A stretch of DNA of 64,000 nucleotides from Alviniconcha marisindica. Lineage: Eukaryota; Mollusca; Gastropoda; Provannidae. Positions 1-13,599 of this stretch are shown piece after piece. Under the pieces are notes generated by a model that was not told the DNA's origin, ran no database searches, and was given only the letters and a program-made list of their open reading frames with translations. How positions within the stretch are numbered: position 1 is the first letter of the stretch; each line of letters begins with the position of its first letter. The stretch is taken from contig JABMCL010003576.1 in assembly GCA_018857735.1 (NCBI GenBank), forward strand, positions 657,501 to 721,500. The letters run 5' to 3'. The translations under genes were made by a program, and so were the position numbers.

Positions 1-211
1 TGCCCATGATCATGCTTGTATATATATTGCAATTCAAAAAGGTATGTGGTTTACACTTTTAGGCTTTGCCTTTGAAAATTAATATAATCTTGCCTGTAGA
101 CATTATGCGCATTTTGCACTTTTAGAAAATCTGTCACAGGGTAATCACTAGACTCAGTTGAAAGATTGTTGACCTAGGTATTTTGAATACAGCTGAGGCC
201 TTTTGGGGTCT

Positions 212-2200
212 AAAAGAGAACCCCAACATTATTGTGATCAACACAAATAACATTACAATACATGGTGGCAGCAGGGCTCCGATACATAACTAGTTGTGTG
301 TGCTGTGGTGTGAACTGTGACAATACTTCAGTGACAGTGACTCTGAGGCCTGAAACGGCACATCTCCACTGCGATTCACTTGTGGATTACCTGATTGTGA
401 CTGTGAGAGTATCACACACTCTCCACCTCCATCGTCACATCCGGTAAGTGGTACTGTTTTCCTTTTGGGGGGGCAACCACACACTCACACGTCAGCATGG
501 CCGACATCACACTGCCTCGACCTACAATGGACTGGTCAGCATCCGACCGTGCCCAGGCGTTGCGTGACTTTCAGCAACTACGCGAGATGTAGTTTACAGT
601 CAACCAAACAGCAGATGCCCTCCGACATAACTACATCATGCTGTGGCTAGGAAGTGAAGGGCTCAGGCTGTTGAACTCATGGAGTTTGATGGCTGACCAG
701 CTCCAAGACCCCAAGAACATCTGGGACAGACTGGCACTCTTAGAACCCAGCCAGAACTTCCGCATCCACCGTCTGGAAATGCAGCGTCTATGCCAAAAAC
801 AGGGGGAATCAGTGGAAGACTTCTATATTCGCATAAAGACACAAGTGCTGAAATGCAAATACGCGTCAGATGATGTCACACAAGAGAGAATCCTGGAACA
901 GCTCGTAGCAGGAACGGCCATCCCAGAAGTCCAGCATGAGCTCTTATCGAAGGATGATACCCTCACTCTAGCACAGGCATTAGCCATTGCAAAGGCACAT
1001 GAGGCGAGCATCAAGCCCATGAAGCAGATACAAGATTTAACACCAGCAACATCAACCATTGATGCGGTCAGCAACAACTGGAGCCACAAGCAATGTGGAA
1101 ACTGTGGCGGCACTCATGCCCCACGCAAGTGCCCAGCATATGGTACAACATGCTCCCGGTGCCACAAGAAGAATCAATGGCGCCAGGTATGCCGCTCGGG
1201 CAGCAGCGGCACAGCCAATGCCGGCGGAGGACAGACAGCACATGCCAAAGCTCCAACAAAGCCAACAAAGAGGCGTGGATGGCCACCCCGTTGCCCCAGA
1301 CATTGCCGCCAGGCAATTCACACCGTCACCGACGACAGCGATGATGATCTTGCCAGCGGACTGGAATGTCTTGAATTCTCGTCCATCGAGAAGAACAGCG
1401 GCGACAACCGTGATGAACTTTACGCCAGTCTGGACATCAAATACAAGCGCCCGGCGTCCCTGAGAGTAAAGGTCGACACAGGAGCACAAGGAAACATTCT
1501 TCCGCTCTGTATATTCCGCCGAATGTTTCCCGAAAAACTGGCCCCCAACAGATATCCAGCAGAGGGAACTACGAAGAAAAGACAAACTATATTGCAGGCG
1601 TACAACGGCACCCCAATAAAACAGCTTGGTGTTGTCACCCTCTCTTGCAAACACAAGGACACTGAGTGGCATAGCTCTGATTTCTTTGTCACGGAATTGG
1701 AGGGACCAGCGATCCTGGGACTGCTGAGCAGCAGGCAGCTGCGACTGGTGACAATACACTGCATGGTTCAGATGGCAATGTCACCAGCTGCCCAGCCAAT
1801 CCACAATGCCATGGACCTTAAGCGTCTATATCCAGACAGATTCAAAGGAATTGCGTACTTCGAAGGAGAGCTTCACATCACTCTCCGGGAAGATGCCCAA
1901 CCTGTGGTACAGCCCCCACTAAAATACCCCATCCAACTCCTGGAGGAAATCAGAACAGAACTGGAGAAAATGGAGGACCTTGGAGTTATCACCTCCATCA
2001 CAGAGCCAACAGACTGGGTCAACGCACTTGCTCTTTGTTCCTGCTACCCATCACATGTCCCTCTGTCCTCTGTGCTAGTTGTTATATGTCTAGGTCTCTA
2101 GTAATAAGGAATGCCTTGTGACTCAGCCATGTGTTAGTGTATTGGATAAAAGAGAACCCCAACATTATTGTGATCAACACAAATAATATTACAATACAGG
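212..2200 (+). mobile_element. Ty3/gypsy-like LTR retroelement, internally deleted
   Basis: A near-identical direct repeat of about 50 bp lies at roughly 212-262 and 2149-2199. It is followed at 263 by a TGG-initial sequence of the kind used as a primer-binding site, so I read these as the ends of two LTRs. Sequence further upstream of the two copies does not match, so full-length LTRs are not preserved. The body codes for a Gag/protease region that runs into the first residues of reverse transcriptase and then breaks into unrelated sequence near 2030. Most of RT, RNase H and integrase are absent. The remnant lies on the same strand as the DFPase-like gene, upstream of the first exon visible here, and is probably intronic. 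Confidence 0.85.
497..2101 (+). pseudogene. Broken gag-pol reading frame (Gag, CCHC knuckles, aspartic protease)
   Basis: The frame starts at an ATG at 497, meets an in-frame TAG at 590-592, and is then open from 638 to 2101. Counting residues from 638, a Gag-like helical region covers about 1-140. Cys-rich zinc knuckles begin at residue 153: the first has C-x2-C-x3-H-x4-C spacing, and the second has Gln where the metal-binding His is expected. A retropepsin-type active site (Asp-Thr-Gly-Ala) starts at residue 280. The last conserved stretch resembles the segment just before the RT fingers, and the frame then runs into about 20 unrelated hydrophobic residues. The internal stop, altered knuckle and missing RT/integrase show it cannot code for a complete polyprotein. 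It is described here only as a decayed copy. Confidence 0.88.
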
Positions 2201-2346
2201 GTCTTGTAACAACTTTAGCTATTTCAGTGTCAATGGCCATGTCTGACTCCATGAGACAATGACCTGTTCATTGCTGATCCCAACCCATTGAAGCTGAAGA
2301 CAGAATGCAGAGGTTTTTTTTAGTGATGTTTAAAAATATTTTGCAG

Positions 2347-2872
2347 ACGTCGCTGTTGTGTGAGCCAGTTGTAGGTGAAGATGGTGGCATCCCAGCAGGC
2401 TGTCAGTGCGACAAGGAAGGAAACATCTATGTGGCTGACATGCGCTTAGGCATCTTGAAAGTGTCACCAACAGGTGACTTCAAACAGGTGTGTACAAAAT
2501 ATCCTGTCAGAGTCAGTGTGACCATTTATCATTCAAGTTGCTTCAAATAAATCAGCTTTTGAAACTGGATTTTTAATTATTTTTTTATCTAATCATTTCT
2601 TCTGGTATTTTTCAATAATTATAAAAACTTATGTAAGAATTAGACTTTGGCAAGTAAGATAACTGGTTTATATGGTATTGGCATGACCTGAATGATAGAA
2701 CATTAAGACAAAAAAAATCCCAGAAATATTTTGTTTAAAACAGTGAGATTAATCTGATGTTCTTTAAGTACATTAAAAAAACACACACCCCAGAAACCAA
2801 AAAAACAAACCCAACAACGAATGTTGAATGGCAACTGTTCTTGAACCCAAGGCCAAGAAGAGGTTGAATATG

Positions 2873-2919
<47 letters not shown>

Positions 2920-5767
2920 ATGTGTTTGTACATGCACATAATAATAATAGATTATTTGATGGTGCCCCATCTTGTAAGAGTCTGGGGTGCTTACAAAGGC
3001 CTACAGGTGCATGCTTTTCATCACACACTCTTGAACACATTAGCACACATGCATACATGATTGCATGCATGCGTGCACCCCCCCCCCACACACACACACA
3101 CAGACATGCATGTGTGTGTATGTGGGTGTATTTGTCTGTCCACCACATACACAGTGTGTGTGAGCATGTCAGTGTTACTGTAAATGTAATTCTGTGAGTA
3201 CATTGAATAAGTTACCAGCTAGTTTGGTTGTGCTCAAGAATAATGAAATATTTATAAAGTTCAAACCTCTTTTGTAAAAACAGAGCTGAGAGTGCTGTAC
3301 AGAAATCAAGTGGAACACCCAAGCTGAGACCCCACAACTGAAAAAAACCCAATGAATACAATTCCCAACTTAATAATAAAAAAGTGTTTTCATAGTGTCA
3401 AATCTTGCCCAAAAGAGAGATTATTCTAAGCACATGCAGGCATGTGTACACACAGAGGCACCTCCACACACAAGTATATAACTTTACACAATTTACAGCT
3501 AAGTTAAACAGACAAGGATGTGCAGTGGAGGAAAATAGCACATATTTAGATTAACCTGCCCTTGTCCTGGTGCTGTAATTTTGACTTTGATGTGTCAGAG
3601 TGAGGTTGATCTACCTTGTTCTGATGCAGCTTGCCACTGTGGACAGCGAGGGCCGCACCATGCAAGGCTGCAATGATTGCAGCTTTGATTACCATGGCAA
3701 CCTCTGGGTGACTGCTCCAGCTGGAGAGATTGCACCCAGTGAATACAGGCGCTCCTTTGAGGTTTGACAAACGACCATGTTACTGTTTGATTGTCTGTTC
3801 CTGATGTGAAACCCAACTTTGTGAGTTAGTTTAAAGTGTGGGAATTGTTCATGTGGGATTAGTGTTGATGCAGTTTTACCAGCAAACTGCCAGAAAAGAG
3901 ACAAACTAGATCATTCTTTTTGATGAATCCATGTGCACTGAATAACTTTGGAACAAAAAACCAAAGCGACAGCCATGGGGAGAAAATTGGGTACACAGCA
4001 AACATGTTCAGGATTGCACAACAGTATTCGTTTGAAGCATGCATGATTTGCACCTGAGTGGATATTTTGACCTTAGAAAGTGCTTTAGGTTACTGCAGAT
4101 ACTGGTGACATACCACAGCCATAATCCACACAACAGCAAAGTGCCAAATGTTTATTGAGTGGCTCCGTGTTTGAGATCAAAGTCGAGCTACGTAATGTTG
4201 CTTGGCTGTGGCACAGGTGCAGGAAATGCGTGGAAAGAATAGAATATGTTGGAAATCATGTGGCATAAAGCGCTGTTGCAGCCAATCACAGTGCAGAATA
4301 CAGTGGGCTTGCACAATGGTAGATTGTGCTTAGCTTCCAGTTCAGAAATGTATAGTTGTTTTTTTAATACATATCAGTGTGCAGGCCTGACGAGATTTTG
4401 CCCATGGCCATGCCAGTACTGTATTGAAAATGGCTTTAGATGTATGATGCCTGAGGCTGAGCAGGCTTTTAGCTGGCTTTAAGTAGGATGATATGATGAA
4501 GAATGGCACTCCTCCCCTCCCCCAATATCATGTTTATGCATTATCCCCTGTAACAAAGTTAGGGGGGTATACTGGAATCACCATGTATAGATCTGTGTCT
4601 ATCTGCCTAGAAAATATCTTCTAAACCACTAAGCCTTTTGAAACCAAGCTTGTTTAATCTGTTGTTTGATCAGGAGCCCTTTGGTTCGGTATACTGCTTG
4701 ACTAAGCCTGGGAAGGTCATACGGATTGACACAGGCATTCGATTTCCCAATGGCATCGCTGTGAGACATGATGACTCCGGTGAGCCATGCCAGCTTATCG
4801 TGGCAGAGACTCCCACAAAACTGCTGTGGAGTTATGACATTAAAGGGCCAGGCCTGGTCAGCAACAAAAGGGAATGGGGAAAAATGCCAGGTAAGGTCTG
4901 TATGGTGAACCTTGATTTAACAGCCTTCTAATGGCAGGGTACCGTGAATGCACAGACTGAGGACCCCTCTCTGCTAAGAATCCAGAGCTAATGCTGCTTT
5001 CAAAGCTTGTCTCCTTTAAAGCCTGAAGTAGGTCAGAATGTAGCCATGCTTGCTTCACCTGCTGCCAAGAATTTTGCCTCTGTGTGTGTGTGCATGTGTG
5101 TACATGTGCTATGAACAATGAATTAGACTTTACATTGGTTCAGTGGCTTGTGTTTGGCCTGTATACTTTTTTATTTTATTTGACTGGGACTTGTGAGTCA
5201 GTGGCTTTTGTTTCGCTGTGATACAGCCTTCATATTGACTCAGCAGCACGTGTTCACTGGTCTGTGCATCAATTTTACGTAGGGTTTTCAGTGTTACTCT
5301 GTTTTTCTGTCTTTCCTTGTGTGTGTTTCAGAATTTAAATCTCCAGTACGATCAGTAATGGCTGACCCTTTAGTTACGCTGTAAACCTCAGCTGTTTCAG
5401 CAAGCAAACAGTAAGCAATCTTGCAGGCCAGGTCTGATCCCCTAAACCTTAAAGTGCGATTGTGAACAGTTCCTTTGATGTGGTCCCACTGCTGTTGTCA
5501 GGTAACCTTGAAGGCGGGGCAGATGGCATGGACTTTGATGACAAAGGAAACCTGCTGGTTGCTCACTGGGGCTCCAGTCACATCGAGGTCTTCTCCCCTG
5601 ATGGTGGGTCCCCAGTGAAAAGAGTTCCTTGCCCCTTCCAGAAACCAAGCAACGTCCACTTTGAACCTAAGTCGCGGACAGTGTATGTGACAGAGCATGA
5701 ATTTCACGGCCTGTGGAAGTTTGAATGGGAAACTTGTGGGATGCCACAGTTTTGTGAGAGGGAGTGA
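2347..5767 (+). CDS. Diisopropyl-fluorophosphatase-like Ca-dependent hydrolase (3' four exons; 5' end outside window)
   Basis: Exons are 2347-2487, 3630-3761, 4674-4890 and 5502-5767 (stop TGA). All have AG/GT junctions, and phases 0, 0 and 1 join cleanly. The joined protein of about 250 residues aligns without gaps through most of its length to what I recall of squid DFPase, a six-bladed SMP-30/gluconolactonase-like propeller that hydrolyses P-F and related bonds. Conserved motifs include GGIPAGCQCD, QGCNDC (catalytic-calcium Asn and neighbouring Asp), FPNGIAVRH (second calcium Asn), GGADGMDFD (calcium Asp), WGSSHIEVF and VTEHE (active-site His). The N-terminal blade, with the first calcium ligand (Glu21 in squid), must lie upstream of this window. 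The natural substrate of this family is uncertain. No signal peptide can be judged because the start is missing. Confidence 0.93.
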
Positions 5768-8700
5768 TGGAGGTCTCTTACTTGATATAACAGTATTTTA
5801 TGACTTACAGGTGTCAGTCATTGGTAAGTTGTTGGAAATGAGACTCACCCATGTTGACATGTGAGAAAAAAAAGTACATTCCTTAAGCACGTGCTTAATG
5901 ACCAAATTTGTAAGTAAAGGATTTAAAATTCAGTACATTCTGATTATTTTAGGGGAAAGTTTGGCCAGTGTGAATGCTGGCTGAAAATATTACATACAAC
6001 TTGCATTTAACCACATATTTTGCACTGAGTGCCGTGTGTACATAATGTTAAAGACCATGCATGTCCTAATCAAATGAACAACAGTTTATTGCTTTGGTTG
6101 TGGTGTTTGATAAAAAATAGGACTGTATGTCATAAGTGTTAAAATGACCAATCATGCATCACTGAATCAGGAAACACAGATTTATTGCAATTGTATGGGG
6201 AGAATTTGTTTTGATTTGTTTCATGCATATCACTCAGATGTAGCTTTATTTTCATTTTTAAGAGAGCACTGCTATTTATTGCACTGTATGATTTAAAGAT
6301 CAGACGATTGCCACAACAAATCAAAATGCAGATGCTGTTTGATGGCATGTTGACCTGCCCTCCACCCCTACCTGTGTTATCTACACACAGCTGCGTCTTA
6401 ACTGCACATTCTTTTTGAACATTGATTTAAACATGCGCAGTGTGTGCAGACAGAATTGCTTCTCAGTCTCAATAGCATCAAATCCAAACCTTGATGTCAT
6501 GATAGAGCTGCAATATGACCCAAGGCTGAATCATGAACGACATGTGTTGAATGAACAGGAAACAGGTTATGCTTTGCATCAGCAATATGAATGCAACTAA
6601 CTTGTTTACCTAATAATAACTTATTTCTGAAGACAAGCTCCAAAGAGACCAGTGGGTCCTTCACACACATCAGCCAAATATCATAAATTCCCTGACAAAA
6701 CAAGCCAGTGTCGTTGAATCAGACAGAAGGCAAAATGTCCACCAGGTTAAAAGATGATGTGATGAAAGTGGCCAATCTTTGCCTTTTGTAAATGCTATGG
6801 AGGTCAGAGGTTGCAGAGCTAAATCTGCAAGTGATTTTTAGCATGTGAAATGTACACAAACAGTTTGTGAACTTGTTACAGTCTTTGCATTCAGTTTGAA
6901 CTGCCAAATAAGACAGGGCTAAACTATAAGCTTGTGTATGAGCAACAACAGTTTGATTGTGACTAACATGAAGTCATTTAGGTACCTCTGTTGCTGTGTT
7001 GCACTTGTAGAAATTCAAGTAAATTGCTGGAGTATTGATTTGACTTGTACTGTGTCAAGTGCTAAGAGCTTCCACAACAGGGTGCTTTATAAAATACCAA
7101 ATAATCTTCTTGCAATTATATGTCATTATTCACCAATATTTATCAAACCTGTCCACAACTCTACACTGGTCTTTGTGACAATGTTCATGAACAATGTGTC
7201 TCTGCACATTGAAACAAGTTGACAGCAACAAGTATATACAATCATTGTGAACTTAAGACTATTCTAGTCTTACTATGAGCACAGTTTACTGAAATGGTAA
7301 CCTAGAACCTCATTTATGGACCACTGGAAAGAAATGATGCATGTATGTGAAACAAATTTTGAGGATGTTGAGGATGTGGCCCGAGTGTGTTTTGTCTTTT
7401 ATATTGGCTTGAATGCCAGGTGATAGTTACTGCAAGCAATTCAGGCCTCTGTTGTTGTGTCCCTTGTTTAACCGTGAAGCCAACAGAGTGCTGTCAACTT
7501 GCTTACTTTGATAGTTAAACAAGTCTTACAGTTTGTCTCTGTGCCAAGATGAAAGCTTTGAAATCAGTCTGAACATAGTTGGGTTTTTTTCCATGTTTTG
7601 TTGTATGCTGGTTTGGAAGCCTCTGATCATCAGAACAAAATGAGCAGAAGGCAAGTGTTTATTAGGAGGTAAAAAACTAAAAAACTAAACCTGACCTAAC
7701 TCCAGAAAAATTCACTTGTTCACGCTGCAGATTCAGTCCTGCACTCATGAAATTTGACCATTTTTACTTGAAATGGATCATTTTATTCTTAGACAGTGCC
7801 TTATTAAGTTGAAAAACCAAGATTTACTTGGTCACAGACTCCCGACAGGCCATGAGATTGACAGTGAGGTTGTAAAAAGGAAAGCAGTGTTCTTGGTTAG
7901 GTGTGAATATAAACCTATATTTAGCTGCTGATCAGTTTGACCATGTTGACACTTCCTGATTGGCTTACACTGGGAGTGGATGTCCTTGCGAATGCCAAGA
8001 CACCAACCTCAGCTTGTCTATTGAGGTGCATTTGATGTTGAAGTTGCAATGTCTATGGGGGTCAACACCATGAACAGGGGTCAGGAATGTCTGCTGTCTG
8101 TCCCTTCTGGAATCTCAGGGCTTATTCCATTCCCGTATCTTCTGTCTTGTTTTTCTGCCTGGCCCTCTCGCTCTGTGTGTCCTTTTTCTGCTAATGGTCC
8201 ATGCTCCTGACTTCCCCCCCCCCCGAAAATTCTCAAACATTCTTTAAGAGTTAGGCAGTTTTTGTATGGCTCTTGTTGAGCATCTAGATGATAGCTGATA
8301 TGTGCAGCTTGCTGCCATATGGCACTGGTATTTGCCATTGTGCATTTCCATAACTTGTTATTGTGTCTGTCCATTCCTTTTTTTTTGTTTATCTGGTGTT
8401 GATAGAATGGTTTGACTGATTGATTAAACTTTATTTCTCAACGGTAAAGATATTAACACAAAGGCTGACTCACATCTGCCGTTGCTACAGTACTACTACT
8501 AACCAAGACATTCATAGTGAAATATTATGATAGAAGGATATATATACAAATACAGCAAGTACAGGTTGACAATACCAGCATGTTCTAGCCTTTTGTGCTT
8601 TTTTCACAGGGGTAATATTGAAGGGAATTACTCTTCCAAAAAATGTTTTATGTTTGTATAGGGATTGGTTTTGTGGATTGCCTTGAGAAAGTGTTTATAT

Positions 8701-9552
8701 ATGAGAAGAGTTTTGAAATGTGCGTTTGCTTATGATGGAGTTTGATTGTCATGAGGTGATCCTTTGCGGTTGCCAGGACGTTAAAATTCAATTATTAATT
8801 ACTATGGGGGTCAAGACGTTTTATGAGGAAGGGGCTTGAACTACAGCATGTGCAATGTTTTATTGTGTTAGGCAGCACATCTAGCTGATCATTATCTGGC
8901 ATTCTGCTCCAATTATTTTTATTGGAGGCTTCCAAACCAGCTGTACTTCTGCTTTAAAATATGTATACATTTTGTGGAGGTGCAATAACCAGTAATTCCA
9001 TGACCATTTTAGGACATTTTAGGACATTGAATCAATTGTGTCTGCACATCTTTTTGAAAAAGGGGGGGGAGAAATTGGATTTCAACATTGTCAACCAACA
9101 AGTTCACCTCAAAGACAGCAAGTGAGAGAGAGCTCAGAAGTTAGTCCTTGGATTTTAAAAGCCAATCACCTGCAGTGGCTACACAGGGTTGTCTCAGGAC
9201 AGACCAACATTTTTTTTATGGGACATCACGTCACATTGCTTCTATTTGAAAGAATTTCTTTCTTTTTTTACAAAGAAACAGAGCTGATGTTCATGTACAC
9301 ATCTTAATCAACCCATCACACAATTCACAGCATTCAAGAAAATCCAAAGAGGTCTTTGTCTTATGGAAAATTTCCATTTAATCATTTACTGACACTCTAA
9401 GACATTGGAAAACAAAACACACATAGCTACATTCAAACTGTCATCATTATTTTTACGTCAGAGAAGCATCAGAGGTGATTGGCCCAGCACACTGATGCCA
9501 CCTCAAATTTGGTAACATAACAAACAGTAGTCTGTCACACTTCACACTGTCT
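5768..9552. other. Intergenic region between two convergent genes
   Basis: It holds the 3' UTR of the DFPase-like gene and the 3' UTR of ATP5F1D on the other strand. An ATTAAA on the minus strand (9377-9382) could be the ATP5F1D poly(A) signal. I find no coding exon and no clear complete mobile element; short AT-rich stretches and two poly-C/poly-G runs (about 8214 and 9062) are present. A gattaaactttatt stretch near 8421 resembles sequences that end dispersed repeats but could not be assigned. Confidence 0.5.
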
Positions 9553-12500
9553 CTAGTTTGCCTCCATGGCCTTCTGTAGAGCCTCGTAACACTCCAGGGC
9601 TATCTGAGCCTCTGCCTTGGCCTTTTCAGAGGTCGCCGAGCTCACCTCTTGCTGAGCTTTGGACACACCATCACGAACAGCCTGTGGAGCACACAAAAAC
9701 GGGAAAGATTATGAACTGGATAGCAGTCTAAGCAGGGACAGTTGCATGGTGTCTCACTTGGGCTAGGAAGGGAATGGGTCGGTGCAAACACCAGAATCCT
9801 CTTCCTAACATCACACATTTTTAGTGAAGGTTTGCACTGCTGTTGGCAATTCTGAGATGGCAACTTGTACTGTTTTAACAGTTCTGTACACATGCCAGCC
9901 TGGCTGCCTCGTTGCCACACGTGAGACTTCAGGGAAACGTCTGTTTCAGTATTCTAATGGCTCATCTACACTTTATGTGCAGCATGCTAACCAACAGTGG
10001 CTCAGTTCTTGTTATTGCCATGAAGCAGCTGTCCCTGACCATCCCTGGCTGTCAAGTGACATGGCCACCTGGTCTCTCAGCTTGCACACAGCTTGTGCCA
10101 TCAGGCAGTTGTGCAGGATTTGGAAGCCCTGTTTTGGGGTGTGCAACACTGTAAAACCACCAGCTAACCAACAAACAAAAAAAGCAACAAACCCCAAACA
10201 AAAACAACACCATCAATGTCAGAAACCAGAGGGTTTCCTACAGAAGCACAAGGATGTAGATGATACATTTTCTGTGCTATTCAGTTGTTAATTCATTTAA
10301 AGAGTACCCTTTGCACAAGGTATCACAATTTTATGTTTTGCATACTGTTCAGTCCAAAAACACTATGTCAGCATTTGTTCTGACCAAAATGATTTCCTGT
10401 TCAGTCAGTGACATAGCGTTATCAAAATCTAAATTTATCACTCCATTATCACAATCTTTTCAACATTTTTTTACCTGAGCATCAAGGCGGTCAAGAGGAT
10501 GTGCTTCCTCGGCCAGTACTTGTACTGATGAGTCATCGTTGATGGCGATTGACCCACTGCTCACTGCCAGACAACAGAAAACAAAATTTAATTAGTGCTA
10601 AGCATAATCTGACATTTCAACCTGTGCATTTAGTCAAAAAAACAATCCAATGCAGAAAACATCTGATATATTTTGATACAATAGTAGTTAGTGTATTATT
10701 GTATTATGTATTACTATTAATAATAATTAATATGACCTACTCATCAAGTTTACAAACACAGCTAAGCAGAGTAATTCATTCTCTACTTTACCTCCAATTT
10801 TCTAGGTCACAGTCAAAATGAACGCACGGTTACTGTGGTGTCAGATGTTATAAATAAGTCAATGGCAATGAAAACTGAAATGCTACAAAATCTTTCTTGC
10901 CATCTGGTAAGTGTGGGTCCTTATCTAACACAAGTATGAAGGGATCTGATCAAATATCCTTATCTAACACAAGTATGAAGGGATCTGATCAAATAAAATG
11001 CGAATCTGTTAGGCTACATTATACTATTTATAGAATAGAGCATATTCTCCACTGCCACACCAGCTGTTTTACATCAAAAGTTGAGTTACAAGCATTCTAA
11101 AATCTGCACATCAAAATTAAAGCTTGTTATAAACACTATTCCATATCATACATGTATTTTCATCAAATAAACACTAATCAACAACTGATTTACTTATTGT
11201 GCATGTTACTCATTTCACATTCGTTAGCTTGTCCCTTACCTCAAGGTCACAAATATATTTAACCCATTTTAAAATTAAACTATCACAAACTGTGCTGAAC
11301 ACGTAACTGACAGAATGATCAATTTTCAACACATCTTAATTTGTGATGACATGAACACAACAGTATGACATAGCATTTTATAGCATCTGATTTTCATAGT
11401 GAGCTAAAATAACATTAAAACCAATAAAAAGACTTATTTAATGTACCAAAGAACTTTTTGTGAGACCCATCATCTTCAAACACAGTAACAATGCCAGGCT
11501 TGAGGACAGCCAAGGTTGGAACATGGTTGGGTAGAATGCCGAAGCTGCCACTGAATGATGGAACATCCACTTGTTTTACACTTGCTGCAGTGTAATACAC
11601 CTGAAAGTCAAACACAGATGACGTATCAGCCTACCACTATCAGACTCCTCAAGGCAAGAATAAAGAGAACAACAGACAGACAAATTATGACATAAAATAT
11701 GCTGTATCCTGTATTTAAAAAACAAACATCAAAGCTAAGCAACATTTGATCAAAGCTGTGAAAATAGAATGATTGACACATGACCAGGGGAAAATAATAT
11801 CCCTAGGTGTCACTTATATAATGTGTGCAAAATAAACCCATCTCAATCTCATGTGTGTTTACTAGATGCAAAAATGTCCAGCGCTGTATGAGAAAATGCA
11901 TTTTAATTCAAGGCTTTAACTGGTTTAAGTTTAAGCAGTCTCTCTGTCTCTCTCTCTGACATTGGGGTGTGAAGTCGGTTGTCAGAACATATAAACTTTG
12001 ACACTATGACAGCAGCCATGCCAGAGTGGGTGGCATTGAACGAGGTCAGTGGTAGTTTATTGCCTACACCAGTTTCTAAACATACTGCTACAGTACTAGC
12101 TTCCCGCTGTTTATTTGTGTGTGGGACCAACCACATTTCATAGCTCAGCATAATGTATTGTTATGAAAAACAATCCACAAAACTCTTGACTTATTTTTTC
12201 CCCCATAGTTGTGCTGATAGTTCTAAAACCAGTTCCTTTCACTAGCTCTAACTCTAAGTCTACGCCAGTTTACAACAGGCCACCTACTCAAGAAGGAACA
12301 CATGGTTGTACACACCATATTTGCTGTATGTAAGTTCTAGAAAGTATTTGCGACCCATGATACTGATTACAAATATGTAAGTTAAATTCCCCTGCTCCCT
12401 ACACCCTTTTAGTTTTACTTTTACACAAGCTGCAGTTCTTCACATGGCAACTTGCATAAATTTTTGGTCTCTCATTCTCTGCTGACTCTTCCCATCCACT

Positions 12501-13137
12501 GCATGATGATAAATTATTTTTTGGAGTCACTTGCCAAAAATATTTTACACACTTACAACCAGAAAGTTTCAACAACACCCCAAAGTTATCATTAGCTCAC
12601 AGACACTGTGACACATTCATCCAGATCCAGAACTTACTGATCATGTCATTCACGACAAGTAGAACAAAACTACTGGCTAACACTAGCAACGGTAACACTA
12701 ATAGAACTAAAAATTAATGTTCAAATTTCTAGATCCAGCACTGAGAGCTTCTTTTGAGTAGTTGCCGTTTGCCAGTACGTTTTCACAAACTGCGTGCAAT
12801 TCAGCAAAAACTTACAGTACAAACACACATAATACTAAAGTAAAAGCACACCACCATTTGTTTTAATGCAGGCCATGGTCTTGTAATGCTGGCCTGTAAA
12901 AACCTAAAAAGGTGTCATGGTTTGGATGAAGATTTGTAACTTAGTAAATGACTTGATATCTAGATCAGTAGATGGTATCTAGATAGTTCAACTTACATCT
13001 GAGGGTGATGCAAAAGTAAACTGCATTTGTGATGAAGAGGCAGGCTCAGCATAACCTCTCTGCTGACTAACTGAAAGCCTCGAACATTGCCGGGCAAGCG
13101 TTGCAACCCGCAAACCATTTCTCAACAAACCAGCCAT
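9553..13137 (-). CDS. ATP5F1D: Mitochondrial ATP synthase F1 subunit delta
   Basis: Four coding exons on the minus strand are 12997-13137, 11447-11600, 10475-10563 and 9553-9681. The 141+154+89+129 nt join in phase to 170 residues plus TAG; I recall the human precursor at 168. Residues 1-30 form an arginine-rich, acid-free presequence ending near RGYAEP, a typical matrix-targeting signal. The middle is the beta-sandwich domain with the family signature SGSFGILPNHVPTLAVLKPG. The following FVSSGSIAINDDSSVQVLAEE segment leads into an alanine-rich C-terminal helical hairpin. The protein sits in the F1 central stalk with gamma and epsilon and couples proton flow to ATP synthesis. The start ATG lies in a good context (acc-ATG-G). 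No paralogue is seen here. Confidence 0.97.
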
Positions 13138-13590
13138 GGTTGTCAATATGGCGATCCTCAAGGGCGAAAGGGGCCATAACTCTCATGTCATGAAAGTCCG
13201 TACCCGACCCTTGACATACACGAAAAGCACCCTCGCCAAAGACGAGCCAGCCTGCGTAGGAGTTATAATAAAATGCCCTTCCTGGCGCTGAAGACTGCAA
13301 CAGCCATGGACTTACATACGTCCATGGCTTCAGCCCAATGTGGGTTGGTTTGCAAGAGAAAAACTATGTCTGGCTGTACGAGAAGGGTTGAGGAACTGGC
13401 CCAAAAGCACTTGACTTGTTGGGGCCAGTTCCACAAACTGCAAGAACTTGTGTCAAGAACTTGCAAGAGATGAAAAGAACAACTAACAGCGTTGAGTGCA
13501 GCCAGTCCCGTTAATCGTCATTATAGAAAGTTAGAAAATGATATAAAATCAAGGGAACAGTATAAAACTAAATTTTATGTTCTAAGGCCT
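13138..13590. other. 5' flank of ATP5F1D
   Basis: This stretch presumably holds the ATP5F1D promoter and 5' UTR. I see no TATA box at a convincing distance and no further exon. A 20-bp direct-repeat-like segment around CAAGAACTTG (13440-13470) is the only local structure noted. Confidence 0.35.
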
Positions 13591-13599
13591 CACCACCTA

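Noticed and set aside
1052..1764. Minus-strand frames overlapping the gag-pol region
   Set aside because: They are shadows of the plus-strand Gag/protease frame, which has recognisable motifs.
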